From positions 2,170,001-2,234,000 of the forward strand of contig CBDEUH010000004.1 in NCBI GenBank assembly GCA_965243255.1: a stretch of DNA of 64,000 bases, written 5' to 3'. A program made the translations under genes and the position numbers. Below are positions 17,865-26,626 of the stretch, piece by piece (position 1 is the first letter of the stretch; each line of letters opens with the position of its first letter). Origin of the DNA: Bin87 sp965243255. Its GTDB lineage: Bacteria; Chloroflexota; Dehalococcoidia; Lucifugimonadales; UBA3495. Below the pieces are notes generated by a model, which did not search any database, was not told where the DNA came from, and saw only the letters and a program-made list of their open reading frames with translations.

Positions 17865-18908
17865 ATGACATCTGCCAACAATGCCTACACCATCCGCACC
17901 CTCGTCGGCACCGGCGAGGCCGGCTACTCCGGTGACGGCGGCCCCGCCGGCGACGCCACCCTCCGCGAGCCGTTCATGTGCGCCTTTGACCCGGCCGGCA
18001 ACATGTACTTCTGCGAGTCCCGAAACTACGTCGTCCGCCGGGTGGACGCCGCCACCGGCGTCATCACCACCGTCGCCGGCGTCGGTGAGGCCGGTTACTC
18101 CGGCGACGGCGGGCCGGCCACCGCCGCCATGATGAACGAACCCTATTCCCTGGAAGTGGATACTGACGGCAGCATCTACATCGTTGACCGGCTCAGCGCC
18201 ACCGTCCGCCGCGTGGATGGCGCCACCGGCATCATCACCACCGTCGCCGGCACCGGCGAACCGGGCTATTCCGGCGACGGCGGCCCCGGCCATCAGGCCC
18301 AAATGCGCGAACCCAACGACTGCTTCCTCGACGGCAAGGGCGGCCTGCTCATCGCCGACATCCAGGACCAGCGCATCCGCCGCCTCGACCTGGCCACCGG
18401 AATCATCAATACCTTCGCCGGCAATGGCGAAAAGGTCCGCGGCGGCGACGGAATGCCCGCCAGCCAGGCCAGCATCCTGGGCGCCCGCGCCGTCTGCATG
18501 GACCGTCGCGGCAACACCTACATCGCCGAGCGCGAGGGCAACGGCGTGCGCATGGTAACCGCCGGCGGCATTATGGCCACCGTGGCCGGCGCCGACGCCG
18601 AACGGGGCTATAGCGGCGACGGCGGCGCGGCCCTGGCCGCCACCTGGGGCGCGCCCAAAGCCATCCGCTGCGACGCCGCCGACAACATCATTGTGGTGGA
18701 TACGGAAAACCATGCCATCCGCCGCATCGACGCCAACACCGGCATCGTAACCACAATCGCCGGCGGACAGCTGGGCGGCCACGGCGACGGCGGCCCGGCC
18801 ACCGACGCCGGCCTGGATCGGCCCCACGGCTGCGGCATCGCCGCCGATGGCGCGATCTACGTCGCCGACAGCAACAACCACCGCGTCCGCGTGGTCTCAG
18901 GCGCGTGA
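17865..18908 (+). CDS. NHL-repeat beta-propeller protein
   Basis: 347 residues starting one base after the dnaA stop, with GGAG upstream. It holds six repeats with the core GYSGDGGPA (the last two diverged), each followed by a segment such as MYFCESRNYVVRRVDAATGVITTVAG. This is the NHL six-bladed propeller pattern. No signal peptide, lipobox or enzymatic motif is seen, so the protein is probably a cytoplasmic or unconventionally located binding scaffold. Tight spacing suggests cotranscription with dnaA, though a functional link is not implied. Confidence 0.82.
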   Translation: MTSANNAYTIRTLVGTGEAGYSGDGGPAGDATLREPFMCAFDPAGNMYFCESRNYVVRRVDAATGVITTVAGVGEAGYSGDGGPATAAMMNEPYSLEVDTDGSIYIVDRLSATVRRVDGATGIITTVAGTGEPGYSGDGGPGHQAQMREPNDCFLDGKGGLLIADIQDQRIRRLDLATGIINTFAGNGEKVRGGDGMPASQASILGARAVCMDRRGNTYIAEREGNGVRMVTAGGIMATVAGADAERGYSGDGGAALAATWGAPKAIRCDAADNIIVVDTENHAIRRIDANTGIVTTIAGGQLGGHGDGGPATDAGLDRPHGCGIAADGAIYVADSNNHRVRVVSGA

Positions 18909-18922
18909 AGGATGCCCGTTCC

Positions 18923-18952
18923 TTGACAGTTCCGCCATTTCTTGGCTAGGAT
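18923..18952 (+). promoter_or_regulatory. Candidate promoter for the tRNA pair
   Basis: A perfect TTGACA (18923-18928) is followed after 18 bases by TAGGAT (18947-18952), 13 bases before tRNA-Ala. Confidence 0.55.
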
Positions 18953-18965
18953 GAAAGGGTACCGT

Positions 18966-19041
18966 GGGGATATAGCTCAACTGGGAGAGCGCGGCGTTCG
19001 CAATGCCGAGGTTGCGGGTTCGAGCCCCGCTATCTCCACCA
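18966..19041 (+). tRNA. tRNA-Ala(CGC)
   Basis: A full cloverleaf can be drawn: acceptor GGGGATA/TATCTCC, D arm GCTC/GAGC, anticodon stem CGGCG/TGCCG with loop TTCGCAA (anticodon CGC), and T arm GCGGG/CCCGC with loop TTCGAGC. The acceptor has the G3-U70 pair that identifies alanine tRNAs. The CCA end is encoded. Confidence 0.95.
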
Positions 19042-19055
19042 TCTACCTCCTGCTT

Positions 19056-19132
19056 GCCCCTGTAGCTCAGTTGGATAGAGCGGCGGCGTCCTAAGTCGCG
19101 CGTCGGGGGTTCGAGTCCCTCCAGGGGTACCA
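19056..19132 (+). tRNA. tRNA-Arg(CCT)
   Basis: Cloverleaf: acceptor GCCCCTG/CAGGGGT, D arm GCTC/GAGC, anticodon stem GCGGC/GTCGC with loop GTCCTAA (anticodon CCT, reads AGG), T arm GGGGG/CCCTC with loop TTCGAGT. CCA is encoded. It follows tRNA-Ala by 14 bases and marks the left edge of the accessory region. Confidence 0.93.
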
Positions 19133-19154
19133 AAATCCTTTGCAATCAAGTATA

Positions 19155-19179
19155 AAATGCGGCCTATAGGGCCGCATTT
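19155..19179 (+). terminator. Hairpin terminator after the tRNA pair
   Basis: A perfect 10-bp inverted repeat, AAATGCGGCC, loop TATAG, then GGCCGCATTT, lies 23 bases after tRNA-Arg and runs into an AT-rich tract. That tract contains the direct repeat TTTATCACTTT twice (about 19177-19198). Confidence 0.7.
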
Positions 19180-19223
19180 ATCACTTTATTTATCACTTTG
19201 GCTGGCTGACGGTTTCGTTCCGT

Positions 19224-19738
19224 TTATGCGGCGAAAAACAACAACCCTCCATGCCTCATCTCCAGACTCCGTGCCGAATGAACGCCAATTTGCGCCGTGC
19301 CCGGCCCCATTCGACGCCGTAGCGTTTTGACCATATTGCTGGCTTCCTCAAGTTTCGGTGCCAGAATGGCCCTGTCGGACTGATTCACCGGCCTGGGCAG
19401 GTCTCCGCTAAATCCCCAAGTACGAGGTGGGTCGTCTCGTGTACGCAGCCGTTGGCCGTTATTTCGCAAGACTCCAACGCCTGGCCGCTCACGTCCGCAG
19501 CCGAGAAGCCGATGCTGGCCCTCATGTTGCGCAGGACGGACTTCGCCCCGCTCTCCGCCTTGCCCTTGGCCTGGTCCCGGTCGGAAAGGCGCAACCGAGA
19601 CTCAAACCTCATGTATGGGAAAATCCACACGTCTGCCGGTCTCACTTCAAACTGCTTTCCTGAGCCTTGCGCGGCGCTCCACCTGGAATTGCCGTAGAGG
19701 CGCCAGCGGAGCACACTGCCGGGTGTCCGAGAAGTCAT
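19224..19738 (-). pseudogene. Possible frameshifted hypothetical gene
   Basis: Two overlapping minus-strand frames look protein-like and could be one gene broken by a frameshift near 19400. The upstream part includes WIFPYMRFESRLRLSDRDQ; the downstream part includes ILAPKLEEASNMVKTLRRRM and ends at 19224. I do not recognise the family. Its position just past tRNA-Arg would suit a decayed integration or mobility gene, but no recombinase motif can be shown. The rest of 19133-19990 shows nothing else supportable. Confidence 0.28.
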
Positions 19739-19987
19739 TAGCCCCGCACAAGGCCTCTAGGGAAAAAGCCTATAATTCACACGCCAGTCGACTGGCTTTT
19801 CAACGGACGACGCCCTACAAAGGCCGGAAGGCACCTGGCCGCTTCCGTTAGGCTTGCCGTTCATTGCCACCGAATAGAGTAGCAGCACCGCTCAGCCGAC
19901 ACGACCGGCCGTTACGGATTCCGTAACAAAGACGTTGACGGCCGAGACCGGATGCAATATCCAATCGGGCCAGCCAGCGAATAGAGG

Positions 19988-20719
19988 TCAGCAGACAGGG
20001 TCTGTTCCGTAAGGCAGGGCAGCTTCAATGCAGTACGCTTCCTCCCGCTGCCGGTGCCGCTTGACGACGGCCTCCATCGCTTGCTGAATCGCGTAGTAAT
20101 CGCAGTGCGGAAGTTCATTCAGGCGGCGCTCTCCCCGAAGCACTTCATCCATCTCGCGTGAAAGCGGAATCCCAAGGGTCACGACTTCACGACGCAACTC
20201 GGCCCTGACTTCCGCCTTTCCCCGCTGGATCTCGGCGAGATACTGCTGGGCTTCCCAAACCGGAAACGAGCGGAAGAGAAACTCACCAATTTCCACAACG
20301 ACTTGCCGGCGATAGAGGACCACGCAATGACGCGCCCCAACCCAAAGCACCGGTATCAGGAACAGAAGGACACAATAGCTAAAGGTGGGCACAAAGAACA
20401 GAATGACCAGCAGAGCCCAGGCTTCCGGTGCTAGACGCCGAGCTGCTGTACCGCTAGCGCGACAGAACAGGAAGAATGTCGCGGACAGCCAGGCGTCACA
20501 ATAGATTTTCCCCTGGCGGGCCGGAGATGCCCTGCAAATCTCACAATAATCTGGGGCATTATCTAGAGGATGATCAGCCGTTAGCCCACCCGTAGGTAGA
20601 AAAAGTTGTGGGGAACGATAGCACACCGAGGATGCGGCCGCTAGGACGGACGGGTCACTGGCTGACGGCGGGGCCAATAGCCCCAGAAGGACCAATGTCC
20701 GGCTCCTCTTCCGGCACAT
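19988..20719 (-). CDS. Hypothetical membrane protein
   Basis: Unrecognised protein of about 243 residues if it starts at the ATG at 20719 (MCRKRSRTLVLLGLL), which begins with a signal-like stretch; the frame extends further to 20839 but that part is Arg-rich and noise-like. The centre has two strong adjacent membrane segments (AWALLVILFFVPTFSYCVLL and LIPVLWVGARHCVVLY). A Cys pair (YCEIC) precedes them, and the C-terminal 90 residues are charged and helical. It lies in the decayed flank of the island, so it may itself be a remnant. Start and status are uncertain. Confidence 0.4.
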   Translation of the reverse strand: MCRKRSRTLVLLGLLAPPSASDPSVLAAASSVCYRSPQLFLPTGGLTADHPLDNAPDYCEICRASPARQGKIYCDAWLSATFFLFCRASGTAARRLAPEAWALLVILFFVPTFSYCVLLFLIPVLWVGARHCVVLYRRQVVVEIGEFLFRSFPVWEAQQYLAEIQRGKAEVRAELRREVVTLGIPLSREMDEVLRGERRLNELPHCDYYAIQQAMEAVVKRHRQREEAYCIEAALPYGTDPVC

Positions 20720-20936
20720 CGCGCCCCAGTTCCGCCCGCATGGTTGCCCGGAACGCCTCCACCTGCTTCGATGTCTGACCTTAAGTAAACGATTTGAACG
20801 CCCTTGCGAAATCATCGTCGGACGCGGCCGCTGATACACCGTGTTTCGATAAGCAATTGACGAAGCGGTCCAGGCCTACCTGCTGCGAGCGATTCGCCAA
20901 CCACTTACGTTGGGCATTGTCCTCAGCTCTGGACCC
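20655..20936 (-). pseudogene. Coding remnant, family not recognised
   Basis: One minus-strand frame reads like real protein across an internal TAA (at 20783-20781): first a helical segment ending DDDFARAFKSFT, then TSKQVEAFRATMRAELGRDVPEEEPD, ending at the TGA at 20655. A TAG lies just upstream of the segment. No start codon with an SD is visible. It may be the 3' end of a decayed gene. The remainder of 20840-21261 shows nothing supportable. Confidence 0.25.
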
Positions 20937-21261
20937 AGCGGGCTACAAGGTTACGGCAACGTGCCTACGGGGGCCTGGACTTGATGGAAATGCCACGATG
21001 GCCGCCAACGAGCTTGTCTGATTCCGGGAAATCCACGGGCGGGACTTCCCCTGCTCAGCAGGTGCCCGGGGGCGGGATCCGGGACCAGAAATTTTTGGGC
21101 CGTGGTCGCTTGACGGCGCCATGGCCGGCCGAGCGAACGGCACAGAGCCGGACCGCACCACTTTCCCAACCAACCGGGCCCAAAAGTCCAAATGCGCCCT
21201 CTTCAATTGGCTGTCCCATTTCAGTCTGGGGATCATTCGCAGACCATCACATGTCAGCCGG

Positions 21262-23381
21262 GTGCTTTTGCTGCCGGCAATAGCGGCTAGCCTGATTGTC
21301 TCCACTACCTTTGCAGCGTGCGGCGGGGGAAACTGCTTCGCCACCCTCCGCGGTAGTACAGAGCACCCAAACGACAAATTGGACCAACCCAGGCTCATTA
21401 ATGAATGGTGGCGGAAACGCCGATGCCAACGCGAGTACTCCTGCGACCGTGCAGGAGCTGGCAAGAGTCGAAAGCCCTGGACCCACCGTTCCCGGCAAAC
21501 CAACCGAAACCAGCGCGCCAGCAACGACGGGACCGACAACAGCTCCGGCTGCGACTGAGCAGCGCCCGCAGGCAGGGATGAGCGCGGAACAACTGTAACA
21601 GGCCGAAACCCTCTACGAGGAAGCCGAGGTTTACCTGCTGAGTCAAAGATTCCACCGTGCTGAATACGTGCTTGACCAAGCCATCGTCATCAATCCCGAA
21701 TTGGCCGAGGGCTTACACTCTGCGCGGTTTCTCCCGGACCATGCAGCAAGATTACGGTGCCGCCATGGAGGATTTTGAAGCGGCCCTGGCAATGGAGGCA
21801 AAGAACGCAAGACAAGCCTATGCCTTCCGTTCCTACGCGCACAGCATGATGGGCAACCATGATCAGGCCTTCTTGGATGTGGACAGAGCCCTGAATACGG
21901 CGGCTCACGGCGACGAGTTCGCGGGCGTGGACGCTGAGGTTGCCAAGATCATCGCCCAATATCGCTCCGGAGACTACGGTGCAGTTAACCACCACGTTGC
22001 CAGCAGGTTGCCGGCATCGGAACTCAGACACCTCATCCAAGGACTCGCTCCCTACGGCCTCACGAACCTCTTTCGCTACGTCGACATCGATAACCGCATT
22101 AACCTGATCAATGAAGCGGACACCCAAATACTGCTCAATCCCGACGATGCCCTGGCCTACGCCCGCTGCGCCGGACACCAAGCGAGGTTGCGCTGGGACG
22201 CGACGGTAGTACAGGACATCACCAAGGCCGTTGAACTTGATTCCGTACACGACTCCCTTTACGTGGACAGAGCAAGAGCGTGGGCCCGGATGGGCGACTT
22301 CCACGCCATCGTCGAGAACCAGGAAGGCCTAGACCCAAGCAAGGACATGGAGGCTGGGATCGTGCTCGCGATTGCCCACGGGCGGGTCGGAGACCTCCAA
22401 CAGGCCATTGAAGCCATTGAGGCTTTGGACTATATGGACCCCCGCGTTGTATTGGGACTTGAGGACGACTTCCTAAGCCGCCGAGGCGCCATCGACGCCA
22501 GAATTCCCAAGATCGCACCGACCCACCTAGCGGTGAGGGGAATGCTGTTGGCAGAGCAGGGACGCCTAGGTGAGGGGCTCAAGTTCCTCCACATGCCAGT
22601 CTGCAACGACAAGGTAGCCCACGCAATGACCGACCCTGAGACAGCGGACAACGCGCCACTCGGCGCAACGATGCACCAGACCGGAGAATACGCCAAGTCA
22701 TTGACCAGGGCTTGGCGGTAGGACAGGTCAAACGGCCAGGAATGGCAAGCGGCTGGTGAGGCCAAGGCATACTGGGCGTGGTGCGATTATCCCCAAGAGT
22801 TCATAGACGAGCCGGAAGCCGGCATGTGGGCAAGCCTAGCGAGCCCGCCCTATCGGGACTGGGCACATCCCGGACTGCCGACCTCAGAAAATTACGGATT
22901 CGACTTGAACCTCATTGATCCTATGGCCATAGAATCAACCAACCCGGCCTTCCTCCACTACTTGGCCGCCTGGTCCCATCTAAGTGCTGACAGGTATGCC
23001 CCCACGGTCGACGCTATCCGCGACATCGACCGTTCGATTGATCTCGGCAACAGTGACGCCAGCGTCCACCGCATCAGGGCGGAAGTCTACTTGAGCTGGG
23101 CTCTCGGAAACCCTTGGTTGAATCTGTTGGGGCAGTTCGACGGCGAAGCGGGAAAGGCGTGGCGGGAGGACTAATACGAGAGATCGCTGGCGGCCTACGC
23201 AGCCTTCGAATCGGTCGCGTCGCCGGCCCGCTTTGAGGCCGCCAGGTACCATTTCGCCCGTGGGGAACTCCTCCGCTTTATTCAAGCGAGGCAAGACACT
23301 CAAGTTGCGTATCAGCAATCATTCCGGATAGAGTACGATGAAGAAGCCGCAAATGAGGCCCTCATTCAACTGAATCAATAG
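21262..23381 (+). pseudogene. Decayed TPR-repeat lipoprotein gene
   Basis: Joining frames recovers one long protein. It starts near the GTG at 21262 with a lipoprotein signal (LLLPAIAASLIVSTTFAAC, lipobox FAAC), then a Thr/Pro/Ala-rich linker, then TPR-like helix pairs (LYEEAEVYLLSQRFHRAEYV, DYGAAMEDFEAALAM, NHDQAFLDVDRAL). The gene is broken by a frameshift at the five-G run 21325-21329, a TAA at 21596-21598, a frameshift near 21705, a TAG at 22719-22721 and a TAA at 23172-23174. Protein-like sequence continues in frame to the TAG at 23379-23381. Each of the three stops could derive from a Gln or Glu codon by one change. Five lesions make sequencing error an unlikely sole cause. Confidence 0.7.
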
Positions 23382-24001
23382 GTGGACTCCCACGCTGTTC
23401 GTTGGACGGGGAAAACTCCGAGCGTGGTACCGCCACGGCGGACGCTCTGCCTGAGTTCGCCATGGACTACGTCGTCATGGTAGGGATAGCAGACAGCCCT
23501 GTCCACGGCTAGCAAAAGAAGCGGCTGTCCGCACGTAATGCCATGAGTTTCGAATGCCCAACCGCCCGGGCAGAGGGCATGAGCTTCTGCCCGGGCGGCA
23601 AGATGCTTACAGACCCAGAGGCGCCGACGGGTGTGACAGCCGGCATCGAGATCTACTAAAGTCGCTGCCGTCATCTAGCGAATCAGTGATGATGAACTCC
23701 CCGAGAGCAACTCTGGCCCGTAAGCCAACGACAATTCCCTGTCCTGATGGAAAGCAAGATACCGCTCCTACGGTAAATCGGAGCTATCCACCTGGGAGCA
23801 TGCCAGCGCCGGGACGCCGTCGACAGCCGCCCAGGGGCCAACGCGGCTTTCGCCAGCGGGGAAGCTAGCGCACCAACGATAAAGCCCTGACTGCGCCAAA
23901 CGGGACGCGTTCATAATTGGTGACAGTAATCAGTAGCCCGCACCGACGGCCAACGCTTAAACTCAAGCCACGCCGACGACGGTTACTAACCTACAGGAGC
24001 C
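23382..24001. other. Gap without recognisable gene
   Basis: About 620 bases between two pseudogenes. Short open frames exist on both strands but none has protein-like composition with a plausible start. I see no RNA gene or repeat. Confidence 0.4.
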
Positions 24002-24405
24002 GTGCCGCAACGACGCCAACACCCCTACATTCAGGCCACCTGGTTGCCCCGCCTACTCACTGGCGAGAACTCATGCGAGTGGGAGGTTTGGTTCAAGGCC
24101 CACTACCAACATGGGACCCGGCAGTTCTCCGACTTCGACTAAGCCCAGTGGCTGTTCGACCACCCGGCCCTCGTCAACCAGTGTATCAACAACTGGACGG
24201 TCCGACATTATGTAGTAACGTCGAGGGGCAAAACAGGTTTGAATTACGTGGCAGGACGGCAACGCTGGCCGGCAGACCGGACATCATCGCCAAACGACTC
24301 CGCAAGCGAGTTTGGTTCCTAGAACAGAAACGGGGCGTTGGGCACAAATCTAGGAAGCCCCGAAAGAAAAACTCAAGTGCTCTGGGAACCATCAGGATGG
24401 TCTAA
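24002..24405 (+). pseudogene. Decayed PD-(D/E)XK-like nuclease fragment
   Basis: From a GTG at 24002, preceded by AGGAG, one frame reads PYIQATWLPRLLTGENSCEWEVWFKAHYQ and ends at a TAA in what should be DFDxAQWLFDHPALVN. After a shift near 24210, the other frame continues NVEGQNRFELRGRTATLAGRPDIIAK. The CEW, EGQN and G-R-P-D pattern is what I would expect of a Cas4-like or phage-type PD-(D/E)XK nuclease in which GRPD supplies the catalytic Asp. The following E/D-x-K segment is lost. At least one stop and one frameshift make it non-functional. Confidence 0.45.
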
Positions 24406-24600
24406 TGGTGTGTTTTCTGCCCTTCCCTCTTCAATTGGCGGTGTCACCTAGAGCGTCCTTCACCACAATGCGTTATCGTAAGTTGCACGGCCTTATTGAC
24501 GAATCTGTGACGCATTCGCCTTCTGCTACCCGCTACCGGAGTGCGTGACCCCAGTTCTACCTGTCTCGGTTCTAACCTTATGCTGGCGTACCATCGGGAT

Positions 24601-24628
24601 TTGACGTATCCGCGTCATCGTTTATAAT
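24601..24628 (+). promoter_or_regulatory. Strong sigma70-like promoter upstream of a small ORF and the 73-bp array
   Basis: TTGACG (24601-24606) and a perfect TATAAT (24623-24628) are separated by 16 bases. This is among the best promoter matches noticed in the window and it points toward the small ORF and repeat array. Confidence 0.6.
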
Positions 24629-24651
24629 CCTCCCAAACCCGCGTATTGGAG

Positions 24652-24783
24652 GTGCTAGTCAAAGGGGATCATACAATTGAATATAGCGAGAACATGGAAG
24701 AACTAATCGAAGCCGTATTGCAAAATGCAGTACGGATAAGATTGAATGATTCCAAACCGCCGGCTCCAAGACCAGCACTCTAA
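24652..24783 (+). CDS. Small hypothetical protein, about 43 residues
   Basis: A 43-codon frame from GTG (24652; TTG at 24646 is also possible, and an in-frame ATG lies at 24694) to TAA at 24781-24783. The product is acidic and helical in the middle (YSENMEELIEAVLQNAVRIR) and Pro-rich at the end (KPPAPRPAL). GGAGG at 24648-24652 overlaps the GTG, so translation may start elsewhere. It lies directly behind a strong promoter and directly before the hairpin array. Family unknown; it could also be the surviving 5' end of a longer gene. Confidence 0.4.
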   Translation: MLVKGDHTIEYSENMEELIEAVLQNAVRIRLNDSKPPAPRPAL

Positions 24784-24784
24784 G

Positions 24785-25655
24785 CATCCGGAGGGCTTTG
24801 CCACTCCGAGCCGTCGACGCCCTGCGCGCGACTATACGGCCTACACGGCCCATAAGGTGAGATATTTTCAACGGCTGGCTCCTAAGGCCGCAACCTAAAC
24901 ACTGGAGAGCTCTGCTCTCCTGAACCGTCGCCGCCTTGCGCGCGACCTCACGGCCACCACGGCCGTTATTGAAGCGGAGGGGCTCTGTCCCTCTAGAACG
25001 ACGCCACACGGTGGGCGTCCTTACGGCCGCCACGGCCGTTATTGAAGCGGAGGGGCTCTGTCCCTCTAGAACGACGCCACACGGTGGGCGTCCTTACGGC
25101 CGCCACGGCCGTTATTGAAGCGGAGGGGCTCTGTCCCTCTAGAACGACGCCACACGGTGGGCGTCCTTACGGCCACCACGGCCGTTATTGAAGCGGAGGG
25201 GCTCTGTCCCTCTAGAACGACGCCGCACATTGGGCGTCCTCACGGCCGCCACGGCCGTTATTGAACCGGAGGGACCCTGTCCCTCTAGAACGACGCCGCA
25301 CATTGGGCGTCCTCACGGCCGCCACGGCCGTTATTGAACCGGAGGGACCCTGTCCCTCTAGAACGACGCCGCACATTGGGCGTCCTCACGGCCACCACGG
25401 CCATTATTGAACCGGAGAGGCTCTGTCCCTCCAGAAAGACGCCACACGGTGGGCGTCCTCACGGCCACCACGGCCGTTATTGAACCGGAGAGGCTCTGTC
25501 CCTCCAGAAAGACGCCACACGGTGGGCGTCCTCACGGCCACCACGGCCGTTATTGAACCGGAGAGGCTCTGTCCCTCCGTGTAGCTCCCCCCTGAGCGAG
25601 GTGCCGCGGCCACCACGGCCGGCACAAACGCTGGAAGGCTCTGTTCTTTCCAGTC
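24785..25655. repeat. Tandem array of 73-bp hairpin units
   Basis: The landmark TTATTGAA recurs at 24966, 25039, 25112, 25185, 25258, 25331, 25404, 25477 and 25550, exactly 73 bases apart (one copy reads CATTATTGA). Degenerate units flank both ends. Each unit carries three inverted repeats: GAGGG...CCCTC, GACGCC...GGCGTC and ACGGCC...GGCCGT. The first stem is rebuilt with different bases in flanking units: CGGAG/CTCCG (24789-24808), GGAGAG/CTCTCC (about 24903-24918) and CTGGAA/TTCCAG (25631-25653), while the loop stays close to GCTCTG. The second stem becomes GTCGC/GCGAC in an early unit. As 73 is not a multiple of three, the array does not encode a repeated peptide. Confidence 0.9.
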
Positions 25656-25852
25656 TTCCTCGTTCCCGAGCGCGCCCCTACCCCAGAACACTTTGCCCCT
25701 GCGTCGGGTCGCCGCTTCGATGGGCGACTCAACGGTCTCCCACGGTCGCAACTCAACCACGCGCGGCACCACATGGGTCGACCGTCAGTCTCCATGTTCT
25801 CTCCCAGTGCTTTGCTGGCCGCTGGCCGGCACATCAAGGACCAAATGGAGTG

Positions 25853-26068
25853 ATGAATATGGAACCAGAGGAAGGCGTCTGTTTTTTGCGCTTGGACGAA
25901 GTGCTGAAGCTCTGCGCCGTGTCGAAAGCTTTCGTCTATCGCGAGATGCGCGCGGGGAGATTTCCTCGCCCGGTGAGGATCGGCCGCCGGGCCGTCAGAT
26001 GGCGGCTCCACGAGGTCGTCAAGTGGATGGAATCACGCCCGTCCGCGTCCGAAGAGACTTGGCGATGA
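25853..26068 (+). CDS. AlpA-family helix-turn-helix regulator/excisionase-like protein
   Basis: 71 residues. FLRLDEVLKLCAVSKAFVYREMRAGRFP is a MerR-like winged HTH, followed by PVRIGRRAVRWRLHEVVKWMESRP, the usual AlpA/phage excisionase wing. AlpA-type proteins regulate or direct excision of prophages and integrative elements, which fits the island setting. The start ATG at 25853 has GGAG at 25847-25850 and AAGGA slightly upstream. The stop overlaps the next frame by 4 bases (ATGA). It lies about 200 bases past the 73-bp array, which could be a binding region. Confidence 0.8.
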   Translation: MNMEPEEGVCFLRLDEVLKLCAVSKAFVYREMRAGRFPRPVRIGRRAVRWRLHEVVKWMESRPSASEETWR

Positions 26069-26409
26069 ACCGTCCGACGGCGCGGGGCATTGACGCGGAA
26101 GGCCGCGACCTGCGGCCGCACGACGGTCACCGAACGCTCTTGCGAGGTTACGCTTGCCGGAGTGTGTCGCTAAGGACTCCAGATCAACTCCGGCCACATT
26201 GCCACGCGCAGAAGACTGCTAGCGGGCGTTTCCGCGGCTGCGCCACTAGGCTTGCGTGGGAACAATTCTTGGCGCGCCCCTCGGTCCATCCGTCGTCCGC
26301 GGCATTGGCAATTTTGCGGAAACGGACAACTTGGTCGAAAAATCCCGCCCCTATTTCACCCAACAAAAAACCACAACCAGATCCCCCACCACAAATAACA
26401 CGCTCATGA
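26065..26409 (+). CDS. Hypothetical protein coupled to the AlpA gene, doubtful
   Basis: A 114-residue frame whose ATG overlaps the AlpA stop (ATGA). The first 35 residues (NRPTARGIDAEGRDLRPHDG...) are plausible; the rest is Pro/Ser/Lys-rich and ends near the IS region, so the frame may be a gene truncated by insertion. No family recognised. Bases 26410-26570 show nothing supportable. Confidence 0.25.
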   Translation: MNRPTARGIDAEGRDLRPHDGHRTLLRGYACRSVSLRTPDQLRPHCHAQKTASGRFRGCATRLAWEQFLARPSVHPSSAALAILRKRTTWSKNPAPISPNKKPQPDPPPQITRS

Positions 26410-26570
26410 ACCAATCCGTAGCTGGCTCGTTGATTTACTGACGGAAGAACTACCGGGGACCACCAAGTTCAGTCGTTCGATCCGATAGGGGCATTACACC
26501 TGGCCCAGCTACAAACCTCAAAGATTACAACCATTACTTCAAACGACCCAAAAGCAACCGCCACGTTGTT

Positions 26571-26600
26571 GGCGGCCGGAAGCGGCAACTTCCGGCCGCC
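26571..26600. repeat. Perfect 12-bp inverted repeat upstream of the transposase
   Basis: GGCGGCCGGAAG, loop CGGCAA, CTTCCGGCCGCC, located 27 bases before the transposase ATG. It could be a terminator blocking read-through into the transposase, an IS-end structure or a translation-control hairpin. No T-run follows. Confidence 0.7.
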
Positions 26601-26626
26601 GTCATGCAACGCCTCAGCCCTCTGCG

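Noticed and set aside
20943..21539. 198-codon minus-strand frame
   Set aside because: Antisense to the recognisable lipoprotein signal and linker of the decayed TPR gene; composition noise-like.
24940..25600. CRISPR array
   Set aside because: Units are contiguous 73-bp repeats without unique spacers, and no cas genes lie nearby.
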